Assembly: GCA_035048495.1 (NCBI GenBank)
Contig: CM068548.1
Coordinates: 12,699,464-12,763,463 of the forward strand
From: Euptelea pleiosperma
Taxonomy: Eukaryota > Streptophyta > Magnoliopsida > Ranunculales > Eupteleaceae
DNA length: 64,000 nt
Reading direction: 5' to 3'
The translations under genes and the position numbers were made by a program. This document shows positions 45,761 to 54,766 of this stretch, piece after piece. Positions within the stretch are counted from its first letter, which is position 1. Each line of letters opens with the position of its first letter. The notes under the pieces were generated by a model. It was not told the DNA's origin, searched no databases, and saw only the letters and a list, made by a program, of their open reading frames with translations.

Positions 45761-47950
45761 TTTTTCCATAACTACGGACGAAGTTCCCCCTCCATGATGA
45801 TCCTCCAGGACTGGGACCTGCTTCGATTTCAGGGCCATGGCATAGCATTTTGCCGAGATGGCCTGATCTCCCTTGAGCTCCATAATCCCGTGAGCAGTTG
45901 GGAATCGGAACAATTGATGATAAGTAGACGGTACTCCCTTGACTTCATGTATCCAGCCTCTCCCCAAGATGCCGTTGTAGGGGGATGGTGTATCTAGAAC
46001 AAGAAATTCGACCATAGACGTGATCGGTCCAGTCTTTACTGGCAGAATTATCTTTCCCATTGCATATTCTCTCTGGCCATTGAATCCGACCAGAGGAACG
46101 TTGCTCTGGATGAGATCTGACGGGTTAAAACCCATCTTTCGATAAGCCTCTGCAAATAAAATCTCTGCTGAGCTCCCCGGATCAATCAACAGACGCTTCA
46201 CCTCATAATTACCGACAGGCAAAGTGAGCACTAGCGCGTCTGAATGTGGATGATCTACTCCCACGAGATCTTTGTCGGAGAAGAAAATCGCTGCGTCAGT
46301 GTTCTCCATCATCTCCACGGGATCTGTGATTCTAGGTCCCATTGACAGGTGCAAGATCTCATTCAGGTGTTCAACCTTCCTGATTTTAATCCTGTCCACC
46401 CTCTCTGTCTCTCTACGGGATAGTTGCCGTCCTCCCCCGTGTATCACATCAATTACCAACCCACGCTCTTGCTGTTTAACGGGGTTCTTATCCTTCTTGA
46501 GAACCTCGGCTCCAGCTACTGCCCCAGTCGTGCTGGCAATAAACTGTTGCAAAAAGCCTTGGTTAATCAGGTCCTCAATCTTATGCTTCAGCGCCCAGCA
46601 TTTATTGGTTATGTGCCCTGCCTCTTGGTGGAAGGCACAGAACAGATTCATATCTCTGTCTCCTTTCAAATCCGGCCTCATTGGTCGGGGATATTGGAGA
46701 TACTTCTCGTTCTTAATCAGATCAAATATCTGACTAATGGTCTTGTTCAAGGATGTAAAAATCCTTCTCTCTCGGCGGGGATACTGCCCCGTGCTCCCCG
46801 ACTTCTCTGGTACCTTCACGGGAATCTCTGCCGTCGTGATGATCTCAGCTACAGCTTTTTGCTTTCCCTTCGAAATTTTGCTGGAGGTCGGGGCCTTCTT
46901 CACTTCATTCACTGATATAGCCACTCCTGGGCCTCGCTGGAGTGTGTCGTCCTCAAGTTTAGAGTATTTCTCTACTCGAAGAAACAGGGCTTCCATACTC
47001 ACTGGCCTATTCTTCGTTAGAGACATGTATAGTCCAGAACTCGTGGATAATGCCTTGCGAAAGGCTGTAACGGCATGCTTATCATCACAGTCTTCCACTG
47101 TGGTCATGAGAGTACGGAATCTCTTTGTAAAATCTCGCAAGGTTTCTTTCTGATCACAATGTACATTAAATAGCACATCGACATCATTCTTATGTAATCT
47201 GTTGCAAGAATATCGAGTGATGAAGAGAGTACTCAACTTTGTGAAGTCAGAAATGGTTCGAGGGGCTATCTGGTTAAACCAGATCAATGCATCGTCGCTT
47301 AAAGTGGAAGGGAACATCCTGCAGAGGAGTTCGTCTTGAAACTCCCACATCGTCATCGCCTTTCTGAAGCGAAGTACGTGATTCACAGGATCTGTCTCTC
47401 CTGTGAATATCGAAAATTTAGGATAAGAAAAAGATTTTGGGGCACGGTATCCCTGTATCTCTTCTGTAAAAGGAGAATCTCTAGGAATTCTCGTTGCCAT
47501 TGCTGTCATTTTATCAGCCAATGTTTCTTTCTTTCCCATCATCTCAGCTACTAGATCAGCTATCTGCTTCCTGGTTTCTGGCTGAATATGATCCGAGCTT
47601 CGCTGGCAGGAAGACTCGGCTTTATGACGCTTCTCTGGAAGCGGAATATGTGAATCTCCACGTCTACTACGTGGATTTCGCAAGACAGATTCCTCTGAAT
47701 TCGATCTGTCTGAATGGAAATGACTTTTCTCCTGGTGACTACGTCCTGCTGCACCAGATGTATAATCACCAGTTCGTTCAACAGTCATCCGCTGCTTCAA
47801 CTCCTCATTCTCTTCGCGCAATTGGGCAATCATTTTCTGCTGATTGTCCAATTCTCTCGCTCTTCTCCCCTCCGTAATAGCATCTCTGAGATCGCTAGTC
47901 GGATTCTTCTCTCGTCCACTCCTGAGACCTGTGCGTCTGGTATCCACCAT
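45758..47950 (-). CDS. gag-protease of the Tat element
   Basis: 730 aa from the ATG at 47950, about 60 nt inside the primer-binding site. An N-terminal coiled-coil-like region (residues about 20-60) is followed by a basic/Ser-rich segment. The gag capsid-like domain is about 180-330 (MWEFQDELLCRMFPSTL, ALIWFNQIAP, FITRYS). A zinc-finger-like C438-x2-H441-x4-H446-x4-C451 comes next. The aspartic protease follows with LLIDPGSSAEILF (D590); the usual DTG/DSG is replaced by DPG, as happens in some Tat proteases. The ORF ends at the TAG described above. It forms the structural core of the retroelement particle and matures it. No disabling mutation seen. Confidence 0.92.
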   Translation of the reverse strand: MVDTRRTGLRSGREKNPTSDLRDAITEGRRARELDNQQKMIAQLREENEELKQRMTVERTGDYTSGAAGRSHQEKSHFHSDRSNSEESVLRNPRSRRGDSHIPLPEKRHKAESSCQRSSDHIQPETRKQIADLVAEMMGKKETLADKMTAMATRIPRDSPFTEEIQGYRAPKSFSYPKFSIFTGETDPVNHVLRFRKAMTMWEFQDELLCRMFPSTLSDDALIWFNQIAPRTISDFTKLSTLFITRYSCNRLHKNDVDVLFNVHCDQKETLRDFTKRFRTLMTTVEDCDDKHAVTAFRKALSTSSGLYMSLTKNRPVSMEALFLRVEKYSKLEDDTLQRGPGVAISVNEVKKAPTSSKISKGKQKAVAEIITTAEIPVKVPEKSGSTGQYPRRERRIFTSLNKTISQIFDLIKNEKYLQYPRPMRPDLKGDRDMNLFCAFHQEAGHITNKCWALKHKIEDLINQGFLQQFIASTTGAVAGAEVLKKDKNPVKQQERGLVIDVIHGGGRQLSRRETERVDRIKIRKVEHLNEILHLSMGPRITDPVEMMENTDAAIFFSDKDLVGVDHPHSDALVLTLPVGNYEVKRLLIDPGSSAEILFAEAYRKMGFNPSDLIQSNVPLVGFNGQREYAMGKIILPVKTGPITSMVEFLVLDTPSPYNGILGRGWIHEVKGVPSTYHQLFRFPTAHGIMELKGDQAISAKCYAMALKSKQVPVLEDHHGGGTSSVVMEK

Positions 47951-47993
47951 TGTTCGAATCGAATATCTCTTAGAACGGAAAATTTCTAGTCGT

Positions 47994-48011
47994 TTCCCAC
48001 AGACGGCGCCA
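47994..48011 (-). promoter_or_regulatory. primer-binding site, tRNA-Asp type
   Basis: On the minus strand it reads tggcgccgtctgtgggaa, starting 5 nt inside the 5' LTR. The first nine bases match the complement of the 3' end of plant tRNA-Asp (TGGCGCCGT...), and the rest diverges. Confidence 0.8.
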
Positions 48012-48016
48012 AAAGA

Positions 48017-49372
48017 TGTGGGGGAAAAATATCTGATCTAACCCACACAATCTTTGAGGTCAGACGATTCGGATTATGGTGATGATCGGACGACTCTGAT
48101 GCTCCAGGATGAAACTGCTTTCTCCTCTGCGAAGGATAGGATGATCTCCAGATGAGATTTGGTTGTACCTGTTGACAAGGCTCCGACGCTCAAGTCAGCT
48201 TGGGAAATGTAACAGGTTTTAGGAAATAGTAAAAGATTTCAGAGTTTAAGCTATCTAGATCTGGAGAGCAAGATCCTTTTCTCAGTTCTGAAGGTCTTGT
48301 ATTTATAGCCTTGGAACTGGCGTGACTCACCTTCCACGTGTCTAGTCATTATCAGTCAATGATGACTCAGATAGATTCTGTTATAAAACAGAATCTGTCG
48401 GTTTAAACTTTGACTTTCTTGATTCAGTTATACCTGAACTAACTGAAATAATACTGAGGTGGCATCCTCCGTGTCAGGTGTTCAGATAAGGTGATGTCGA
48501 ATCCGTGATAATTCAACTAGCTGCCACGTGGCCAATATTCATTAGTTAAGAAATCGATGGTATTCGGAATACTTACCTCGTATGTAAGAGATCATGCCAC
48601 GTAAGTCATTTGACATTATCTGGCTTTGACGGGATGATATTGAAATAGATCCCGTCAAGCAAGTCTGATGACCTTGTCGGGATAAATGCATCCAGCCAAT
48701 AATTTGACCTTGCCGGGAGGATGTCCCGGGATGAGATGTTCAGAGTTCCCGGGAATCTATACTTTGAGTTGCCAGGATGAGTTCCCGGGATGACATATTT
48801 GGAGTTTCCGGGATGATATACCTGAGTTGCCAAGATGAGTTCCCGGGATGACATGTTTGGAATTCCCGGGATGATATACTTGAATTGCCAGGATGAGTTC
48901 CCGGGATGACATGTTTGGAATTCCCGGGATGATATACTTGAATTGCCAGGATGAGTTCCCGGGATGACATGTTTGGAGTTCCCGGGATGATATACTTGAG
49001 TTTTCCCGGGAGGAGAACCTTGAGTTCCCGGGATGAGATTGTAGAAGATCCCGTCTATCCCCTTGATCTCGGTGGGATGAGACTCATCAATATGTCGGGC
49101 AAGATTGAATACTTTCCGGCACATTAAAGGCTGAGACGCTAATATTCTCTGTCAGCATCACTTCCATGTGTCGATAAAACAATCCTGACACGTGGCATTT
49201 CCAAGTAATGGAAATCGAGCGACACGATTGGCAGTTTATTGCTCTTGATGATGATTCCAGCGCATTAACTCTCGCGTGCTGTCGTCTAACACGCGTCGTG
49301 TATTTGAAACCGCACGTGCTAAGCCAGAGATACGTGTCCAATTTTGACTAGCTGGAAAATACGGCACCCACA
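48017..49372 (-). repeat. 5' LTR of the Tat element
   Basis: 1356 bp, offset exactly 11,010 bp from the other LTR and matching it base for base apart from one difference seen. The 58-bp repeat units fall at 48781, 48839, 48897 and 48955. In the minus direction it would supply the element's promoter. Confidence 0.95.
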
Positions 49373-50151
49373 CACCCTTTCTTAGCCAAGTGGAATATGT
49401 TAGATGGTGGAAGCAAGATACCAAATGTTTATTCTCTGTGCGTTCTTTCTAAGAGGCTTTGGACGATGGTGAGTTCGAGGCTTTCCCAACGGTTGGAGTG
49501 TGGAGTAAAAAAGCCCTTTCCAAGGTTCGTTTCTTTGCTTGGTGTGTGGTCCGAGGCAGAGTCCAAACCATGGACTTATTATGGAGGAGAGGCATTGGGG
49601 TGATCGACTATTGCCCCATGTGTTTAGAGTGGGGGGTCCTGTGACTATTTGTTTCTTCATTGCAGAGTGGCTTAGGCGATTTGGTCTGAGTTCTATAGAG
49701 AATTCGGCTTTAGATGGGCAGTTCCCTTGTCATTTAGAGACCTTCTATCCTAGCTTTGCAAGGCTTTTGGGGCCTCGGGAAAAAGTTATGGATCCTTGTT
49801 GATCCCATTAGCTATCATTTGGGGTATTTAGAAAGAACGAAACAGTAGGATCTTCGAGGGTAAAAGCTCATCTCTTGAAGCTCTCTCTACGGAGACAAGG
49901 GGTCTTATATATATGTGGGTCAGACTTTATGAGGAGAAGAATGGTGCTAGATTTGAGGACACGGTGTTTAGTTGGGCGTCTTTGATTGTGAGGGATTGGG
50001 TGGGAAGGTTATGGGGTTTGTTCTCTTTGTAGTTATTCTTTTTTTGACTTTCTATTTTGTTGTTCTCCTTCGCTTTGCCTTGGCAGGCTTTCTCAGCCTC
50101 CAAGTGCTAAAATTTTTTATCTTTTTACCTTTCAAAAAAAAAAAAAAATCT

Positions 50152-50507
50152 AAAGATAATCCCGACCACAAGCGGTAATATTTCACCAGAAAATTAATAC
50201 ATCTCTATTGCTCTCTCCTTTACCTACATAGATCTATCTTGTTGTTGAAGCTCTATTTCACTTCACTAGAATTTGACTGATATTTTTTGATAAAGAGAGA
50301 CAATTATTAGGGAGACGACAACGGTGATAGCGTTGACAGCAGCAGCCGCCATGGGTGTTGTTGGTGGTGCTTACACGGAAAGAAAGGAAAAATTGTCTTT
50401 TTTACATCAATTATGATGGAGATGTGACGCTGCAATGTGAGTTAAAGATGATGGGACTTGGTTATTGGGGAGTTGCTGTATTACAAAATACTTTTTAATA
50501 ACATGAT
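50152..50507. other. flank between the LINE and MITE copy 4
   Basis: No gene. Contains a GCAGCAGCCGCC patch near 50339-50350. Confidence 0.45.
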
Positions 50508-50515
50508 GTATTACT

Positions 50516-50986
50516 CAAGGTTTAAAGGAGGCCGTTTTAATGGTTAAACGGACTGGGGGCGTTAACCGTTTAAACGGCCGTTAAAACGGATTGAAACGGT
50601 CAGGGGCAAAAATGGAAAACAATGGAAAAAAATGGAATTAAACGGATTTTAACGGTTTTAACGATAACGGATTTTAACAGAAAAAAACGGAAAGAGTGGC
50701 GCTGAAATTCAAATTTTGAAATTTGAAAATTAAAAAAAACACGGAATTTAACAGATTTAAACGGAAATTAAACGGATTTTAACAGAATTAAACGGTTTTA
50801 ATGGTCGTTTTTTTCACAAAATTTTTCGAAATTAAACGGTTGTTTAAACGATTTTAACGGCCGTTAAAACAAAAAAACGGCCGTTTTTTTCAAAACCGAT
50901 AAAACGGGTTTAAACGGAAACGGGCTTGGGGCGTTTCCGTTTAAACGGCCGTTTAAACCGTTTAAACGGCCATTTTTAAAACCATG
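50516..50986. mobile_element. hAT-like MITE, copy 4
   Basis: 471 bp. Left end caaggtttaaagg, right end ttttaaaaccatg. A perfect 8-bp duplication, gtattact, lies at 50508-50515 and 50987-50994. The interior is dominated by TTTAAACGG / CCGTTTAAA variants rather than TAACGG, a divergent subfamily. Confidence 0.88.
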
Positions 50987-50994
50987 GTATTACT

Positions 50995-51343
50995 AAATTA
51001 CCCAAAGATCTATTATTATTATTATTATTAGTAGACCGCGCACCTGCGCAATTGTAAGGGTGTTATTGGAACTTATCAAAAAAATAAACTCAGGATGTTA
51101 TTGGAAATTATACTTAGTGATGGTAGGGGAAATTTCGGAAGGTGGCAAAATAGGAAAGTTTTAGCCCAATAGACAGTTTTGAAAGATTATTTTAAAGGGA
51201 CAAATCTGAAATTTGAAGAAACTCCAGGCACAGTTAGAAGAGAAAACAGCAAAAAGTTGAAGTTGGGAAAGTCGATATTGTTGCCCATGAGATTTAAGGA
51301 AACAAAAAATGAAATGAGGGACAAAAGGTGAATATAAAGTTGC
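50995..51343. other. spacer between MITE copies 4 and 5
   Basis: No gene recognised. A short TAT/ATT microsatellite lies at about 51011-51030. Confidence 0.5.
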
Positions 51344-51351
51344 CTTAATAG

Positions 51352-51693
51352 CAAGGTTTAAAAGGGACCGTTATAACGGTATAACAGTCTGGGGGCGTTA
51401 TCGTATTTTCTGTTATAACGAAAAAGAAACACTCGGGCAAAAGCAGAAAAAAATTGAGAAAAAAAATGAAAAAGAACGGGAAAAAACAGAAAAAGGGCGT
51501 TGAAATTTAAATTTCAAAAACAAAAAATAACGGAAAAACGGCCTTTTTTTTCACAATTTTTTACATAAAATAACGGTCGGTATTTTCGTTATAACGGCCA
51601 TTGTTTTTTAGACGGCACGTAACATAACGGGGTAGGTCCGAATCCTTTATAACAGCCGTTATTTTCGTTACAACGGCCAATTTTTAAACCTTG
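51352..51693. mobile_element. hAT-like MITE, copy 5
   Basis: 342 bp. Ends caaggtttaaaa and tttttaaaccttg. A perfect 8-bp duplication, cttaatag, lies at 51344-51351 and 51694-51701. TAACGG/CGGCCGTTA interior, same orientation as copy 2. Confidence 0.9.
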
Positions 51694-51903
51694 CTTAATA
51701 GTACTAGGAGTTAGCACTTACAATGCACACACATAATAGATTATTAGAGGGACATTTTTAGGAGAAAAAGGCAATGATGGTGGGTGGTTCATGAGATAGG
51801 GCCCACGGTATAAAGGGTGAGCACCAATATATAATTGACAGATAAGTTCTTAGTTAGGTAATTGCAGTTGTCTTTAAAATAGAAATAGTGATAGATGAGG
51901 AGG

Positions 51904-52100
51904 GTTGCCGAGTAAAACTTCTGTCACAACAAAGTTGCAAATCACACAATCACAGCCAATGAGTTCTCGGCACGTACACCTCAAAGCAAAGAACAAATGG
52001 GTACGTTGCAAAGCACTTGTGCACGTGCCGAGAACTCATTGGCTTGTGATTGTGTAATTTACAATTTGTTGTGGTGCAAGTTTTACTGTGGGTTGCCTGT
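51904..52100. repeat. hairpin MITE with ~75-bp arms
   Basis: Inverted arms share gttgcc...agtaaaactt, cacaatcaca and gccaatgagttctcggcacg around a loop of about 45 nt. Pieces (agtaaaacttgcctg; gtgccgagaac) recur near 56450-56490 and 31230-31285. Confidence 0.7.
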
Positions 52101-52180
52101 TGCACTCGTCATCATTGATCATCGACATCTCGTAGTTGTTGCCGTCGCCGTCATCATCATAATCATCATTATTATTATTA

Positions 52181-52879
52181 CGGAAAATTGCAGAAAAGAA
52201 AATAAACTTTAATTTATTTACAAAAAAGAATACAACTTTTCGCAAATCCCAAAAAAGAAAACGGCGTTTCATCTGCTGTCAGTCCAATCAGTCGTTGGCT
52301 GACTAACGAATGACTGATGGCTGACATGTCTGACAAACGCCCTTTTAAAGGGTGTTTATTCTTGAGAAATTTAAAAAAAACGTCCCATAATTCCTTAACT
52401 TCTAAACCAATCTACGAATATCGGAATGATCTGAATTTTTGTGAGGATGATCTCCTCACCGTAGAGATCATCCTCACCAAAAATCAGCCATTGATTCATC
52501 TTCTAGGTACGCTAAAATAGGCGTAAAATTTGGGGTATCAAAAAACGCCCTTTAAAAGGGCGTTTGTCAGTAAAAAACGCCCTTTAAAAGGGCGTTTTCT
52601 ACTGACACACGCCCTTTAAAATAACGTCTGTCAGGTTATCAGATGTCGGACTGACACTGACAGACGTTTTTCAAAAAGACGTTTATTACTGAAAAACGCC
52701 CTTTAAAAGGGCGTTTGTCAGAAAAAACGCCCTTTTAAAGAACGTTTTTTTAATAAACATGTGCCACGTCATGAAACGCCCTTTTAAAGAACGTTTCGTT
52801 TTCTTTTTTGGGATTTGCGAAAACTTGTATTCTTTTTTGTAAATGAATTAAAGTTGGTTTTCTTTTTTGCAATTTTCCC
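52181..52879. mobile_element. Mutator-like non-autonomous element with a palindrome array
   Basis: Inverted terminal repeats of about 82 bp (52181-52262 and 52797-52879), starting (c/g)ggaaaattgca. A 9-bp flanking match, ttattatta (52172-52180 and 52880-52888), is weak because it lies in an ATT microsatellite. Long arms and a 9-bp duplication suggest a MULE. The interior repeats the palindrome aacgccctttaaaagggcgtt and decayed versions about eight times (three perfect, near 52543, 52576 and 52695). A segment at about 52420-52520 resembles part of the BAHD upstream regions (gagatcatcctcaccaaaaa). No transposase. Confidence 0.7.
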
Positions 52880-52888
52880 TTATTATTA

Positions 52889-53605
52889 TTATTATTATAG
52901 AATAGATGTCTTCTAGTGCCACACCATCCAATGGTCCAAATTTAGTGGCGATATCATTTAAAAAGTGTTAATTATTAAAGGTTTAACGGTCACTTAAAAT
53001 TTTGATTGCAGGAATAGAACATTTTAAGTATTTAAAGAGTTTCAATTAAGTTTTAGAAACTAGGCTTCTTGCATAAACTATAAGCTATAAGTTGAATTTT
53101 AAGGGCTTAGTGAGCCATGAATGATTGACCCACCACTTAAATGGACGTATATACCAAGAAGCAGCCTGATCCGCGATATGTAGACATTGAATCTAAGTAG
53201 AACAAATGTTCAAATCAAACGTCTAGAAATAATCCCCATAAACAATGTTCGAATCCATAGGCTACAAATTACTGGTCAGGCTGATTGTGTGTGTGTAGGG
53301 CCATCTGGTGGGCTAGTCATTCATGCACGGGTCAGTGGGTCCAAAGTGTTCCAGTGATGCATTTTTATGAGCTCTACAGCTCCAGAAATCAACGTCGATC
53401 ATCTTTGAATGTCCCAGACCGAATAAACCTTCGATGACACCTGCAGTCAGCGACGCCGCTGACTGCAGCCAATATGAGATACGTGGCACATTCTTAAGAG
53501 AACACTGACCGTACCGTATGGATGAGTGGCTTTTGCACGGCTTCTTTCTAGTTTCAAACCCGCACGAGCGAGGTCCTAAATCCTTACTCATGGTTAAAGA
53601 AAACT

Positions 53606-53667
<62 letters not shown>

Positions 53668-54138
53668 TACCTCCTTCTCCCATATTTCAGCTCCCGCCAA
53701 CAAAAATCATCTTCCCCTCAGCAGATTTGCAAAAAATAGATGAAGTCTCACTTCACCTCTTTCTCATCCTTTCACTCCTTTCTCCTCCTAACTACCAACA
53801 CTGCCACTAAGAACGAAGACACCTCGCTGCCGACGCCTTGCGAAAGTACTAATTCACGGGAGATAAACATGCATAAAAGTATTAAAAACCGTCTTCTGCT
53901 GTTAGGGGTTGTAGTACCTGAGAGTCTGAGACCCCTCAGGCGCTCACTTCTGCTGGTTCCTCTCTCTCTCTCTCCTGTGTTGGCCGGAGCTGAAACAGTG
54001 GAGGAGGGAGATCAAAGAAGTAATTTTTTTTTTTTTTTTTTTACAAAAGTTTTTTTAACCATGAGTTAAGGAGTAAACTTTGACGACAGGGCCCCTCTCA
54101 TCAGGCTGACGACAGGGCGAAATATGAGCCAAGTCGCT
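52889..54138. other. intergenic
   Basis: No gene supported. It contains MITE-like remnants near 53130-53520 (ccacgtggcacattcttaag-type and caatatgagatacgtggcac), a long poly-A run, and a T-run at about 54024-54042. Confidence 0.5.
53611..53663. repeat. 53-base poly-A run
   Basis: Uninterrupted A homopolymer with no LINE or SINE body recognised on its left. It may be an old retroposon tail, and its length may be an assembly artefact. Confidence 0.85.
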
Positions 54139-54405
54139 CACTCTTAGAGGACAATGACCGAATGGATGTTTTTCTAATCCCTAGGTGGACCTACAAACCA
54201 AAAATCAACTTGATTAGTGATTTTAAACCTTTGGATTTTTTTACCTCAAATAATGGTTAACAATGCTCAAATTCCACGGTTAAAATCAGCCCATGAAAAT
54301 TATTCCAACGCAACGCCTAGAAAACACTGATCTGGCTGATTTTTAGTTTATGGGTTCATCTAGGGATTGGCCAAACATCCACACGGTCAGATTCCTCTAA
54401 GAGTA
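54139..54405. repeat. foldback MITE (~270 bp)
   Basis: Relative of 24817-25047: ctcttagagg at the left and cctctaagag at the right, with inner ggtggacctacaaaccaaa and its inverse. It lies about 300 bp upstream of the third BAHD gene. Confidence 0.7.
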
Positions 54406-54766
54406 TGCTACGTGGCTTATATTGCGCCGCGCCCTGGCATCAAAGTTTTAGGGTTTTGGGAGGTCGTCCTCCTTGTGATTAATGGTCTCATAACTACCAG
54501 ACCAGCTGTAGTCAGCAAGTTTTACTCGTTTTTTAGCTACCAGACCGGCTGTTGTCAAAATTTTATTGCATTATTTAAACGTTTGGCAAAGTAAGGGCCA
54601 CGTCTACAGTGGATGGGTTGGGATCTTGGAACATTAATTGCAGTCAAAATCATCAATCCTGGCCATTCACTTGGTTTTCACTCTTGAGATAATTTCAGTT
54701 CTATAAATGGAGGGGCCAGGGGCTTTCTTAGGTACACACAGATCTATGGAAGAGCAAGCAGCAAGG
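54406..54766 (+). promoter_or_regulatory. promoter of the third BAHD gene
   Basis: TATA box ctataaat at 54701-54708 in the shared ttcagttctataaa context. The ATG at 54707 overlaps the TATA box and cannot be the start. An in-frame ATG at 54746 would add seven residues; 54767 is chosen by homology. Confidence 0.65.

Larger units (their letters stand above)
37007..49372 (-). mobile_element. complete, young Tat-lineage Ty3/gypsy LTR retrotransposon
   Basis: 12,366 bp. Two 1356-bp LTRs (37007-38362 and 48017-49372) begin TGTG and end CACA, and are identical except for one g/a difference that I found (37247 versus 48257). A perfect 5-bp duplication, caccc, lies at 37002-37006 and 49373-49377. In minus orientation the order is 5' LTR, primer site, gag-protease, in-frame TAG, pol (RT, RNase H, second archaeal-type RNase H, integrase), 93-bp tandem repeats, an antisense gene, polypurine tract and 3' LTR. 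The double RNase H and the antisense gene place it in the Tat (Ogre/Retand-like) group. Both coding blocks are open, so it may be autonomous. It sits inside a dead LINE. Confidence 0.95.
34699..50151 (+). pseudogene. dead L1-type LINE, split by the Tat retrotransposon
   Basis: Two blocks, 34699-37006 and 49378-50151, are one LINE once 37007-49377 is removed. The rejoined frame runs through to FSVRSF, a zf-RVT-type motif. The reverse transcriptase reads in order DKAPGLDGF, IPKKQG with EYRPISL, LDMEKAFDHVNW, SRGLRQGDPLSPFLF and QFADDTILF (L1-type FADD). Then come the connection region (WSGKWDGRKLCLVGW) and the zf-RVT region KVRFFAWCVVRGRVQT. A nonsense codon (near 35099) and several frameshifts disable it. 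A poly-A run lies at 50137-50148. The endonuclease half is missing. Flanks aaagattatcc (34688-34698) and aaagataatcc (50152-50162) match at 10 of 11 bases and may be its target duplication. Confidence 0.85.

Noticed and set aside
54707..54766. Longer N-terminus of the third BAHD protein starting at ATG 54707
   Set aside because: That ATG overlaps the TATA box, so it is upstream of any plausible transcription start; paralogues begin at MxRVKCSYT.
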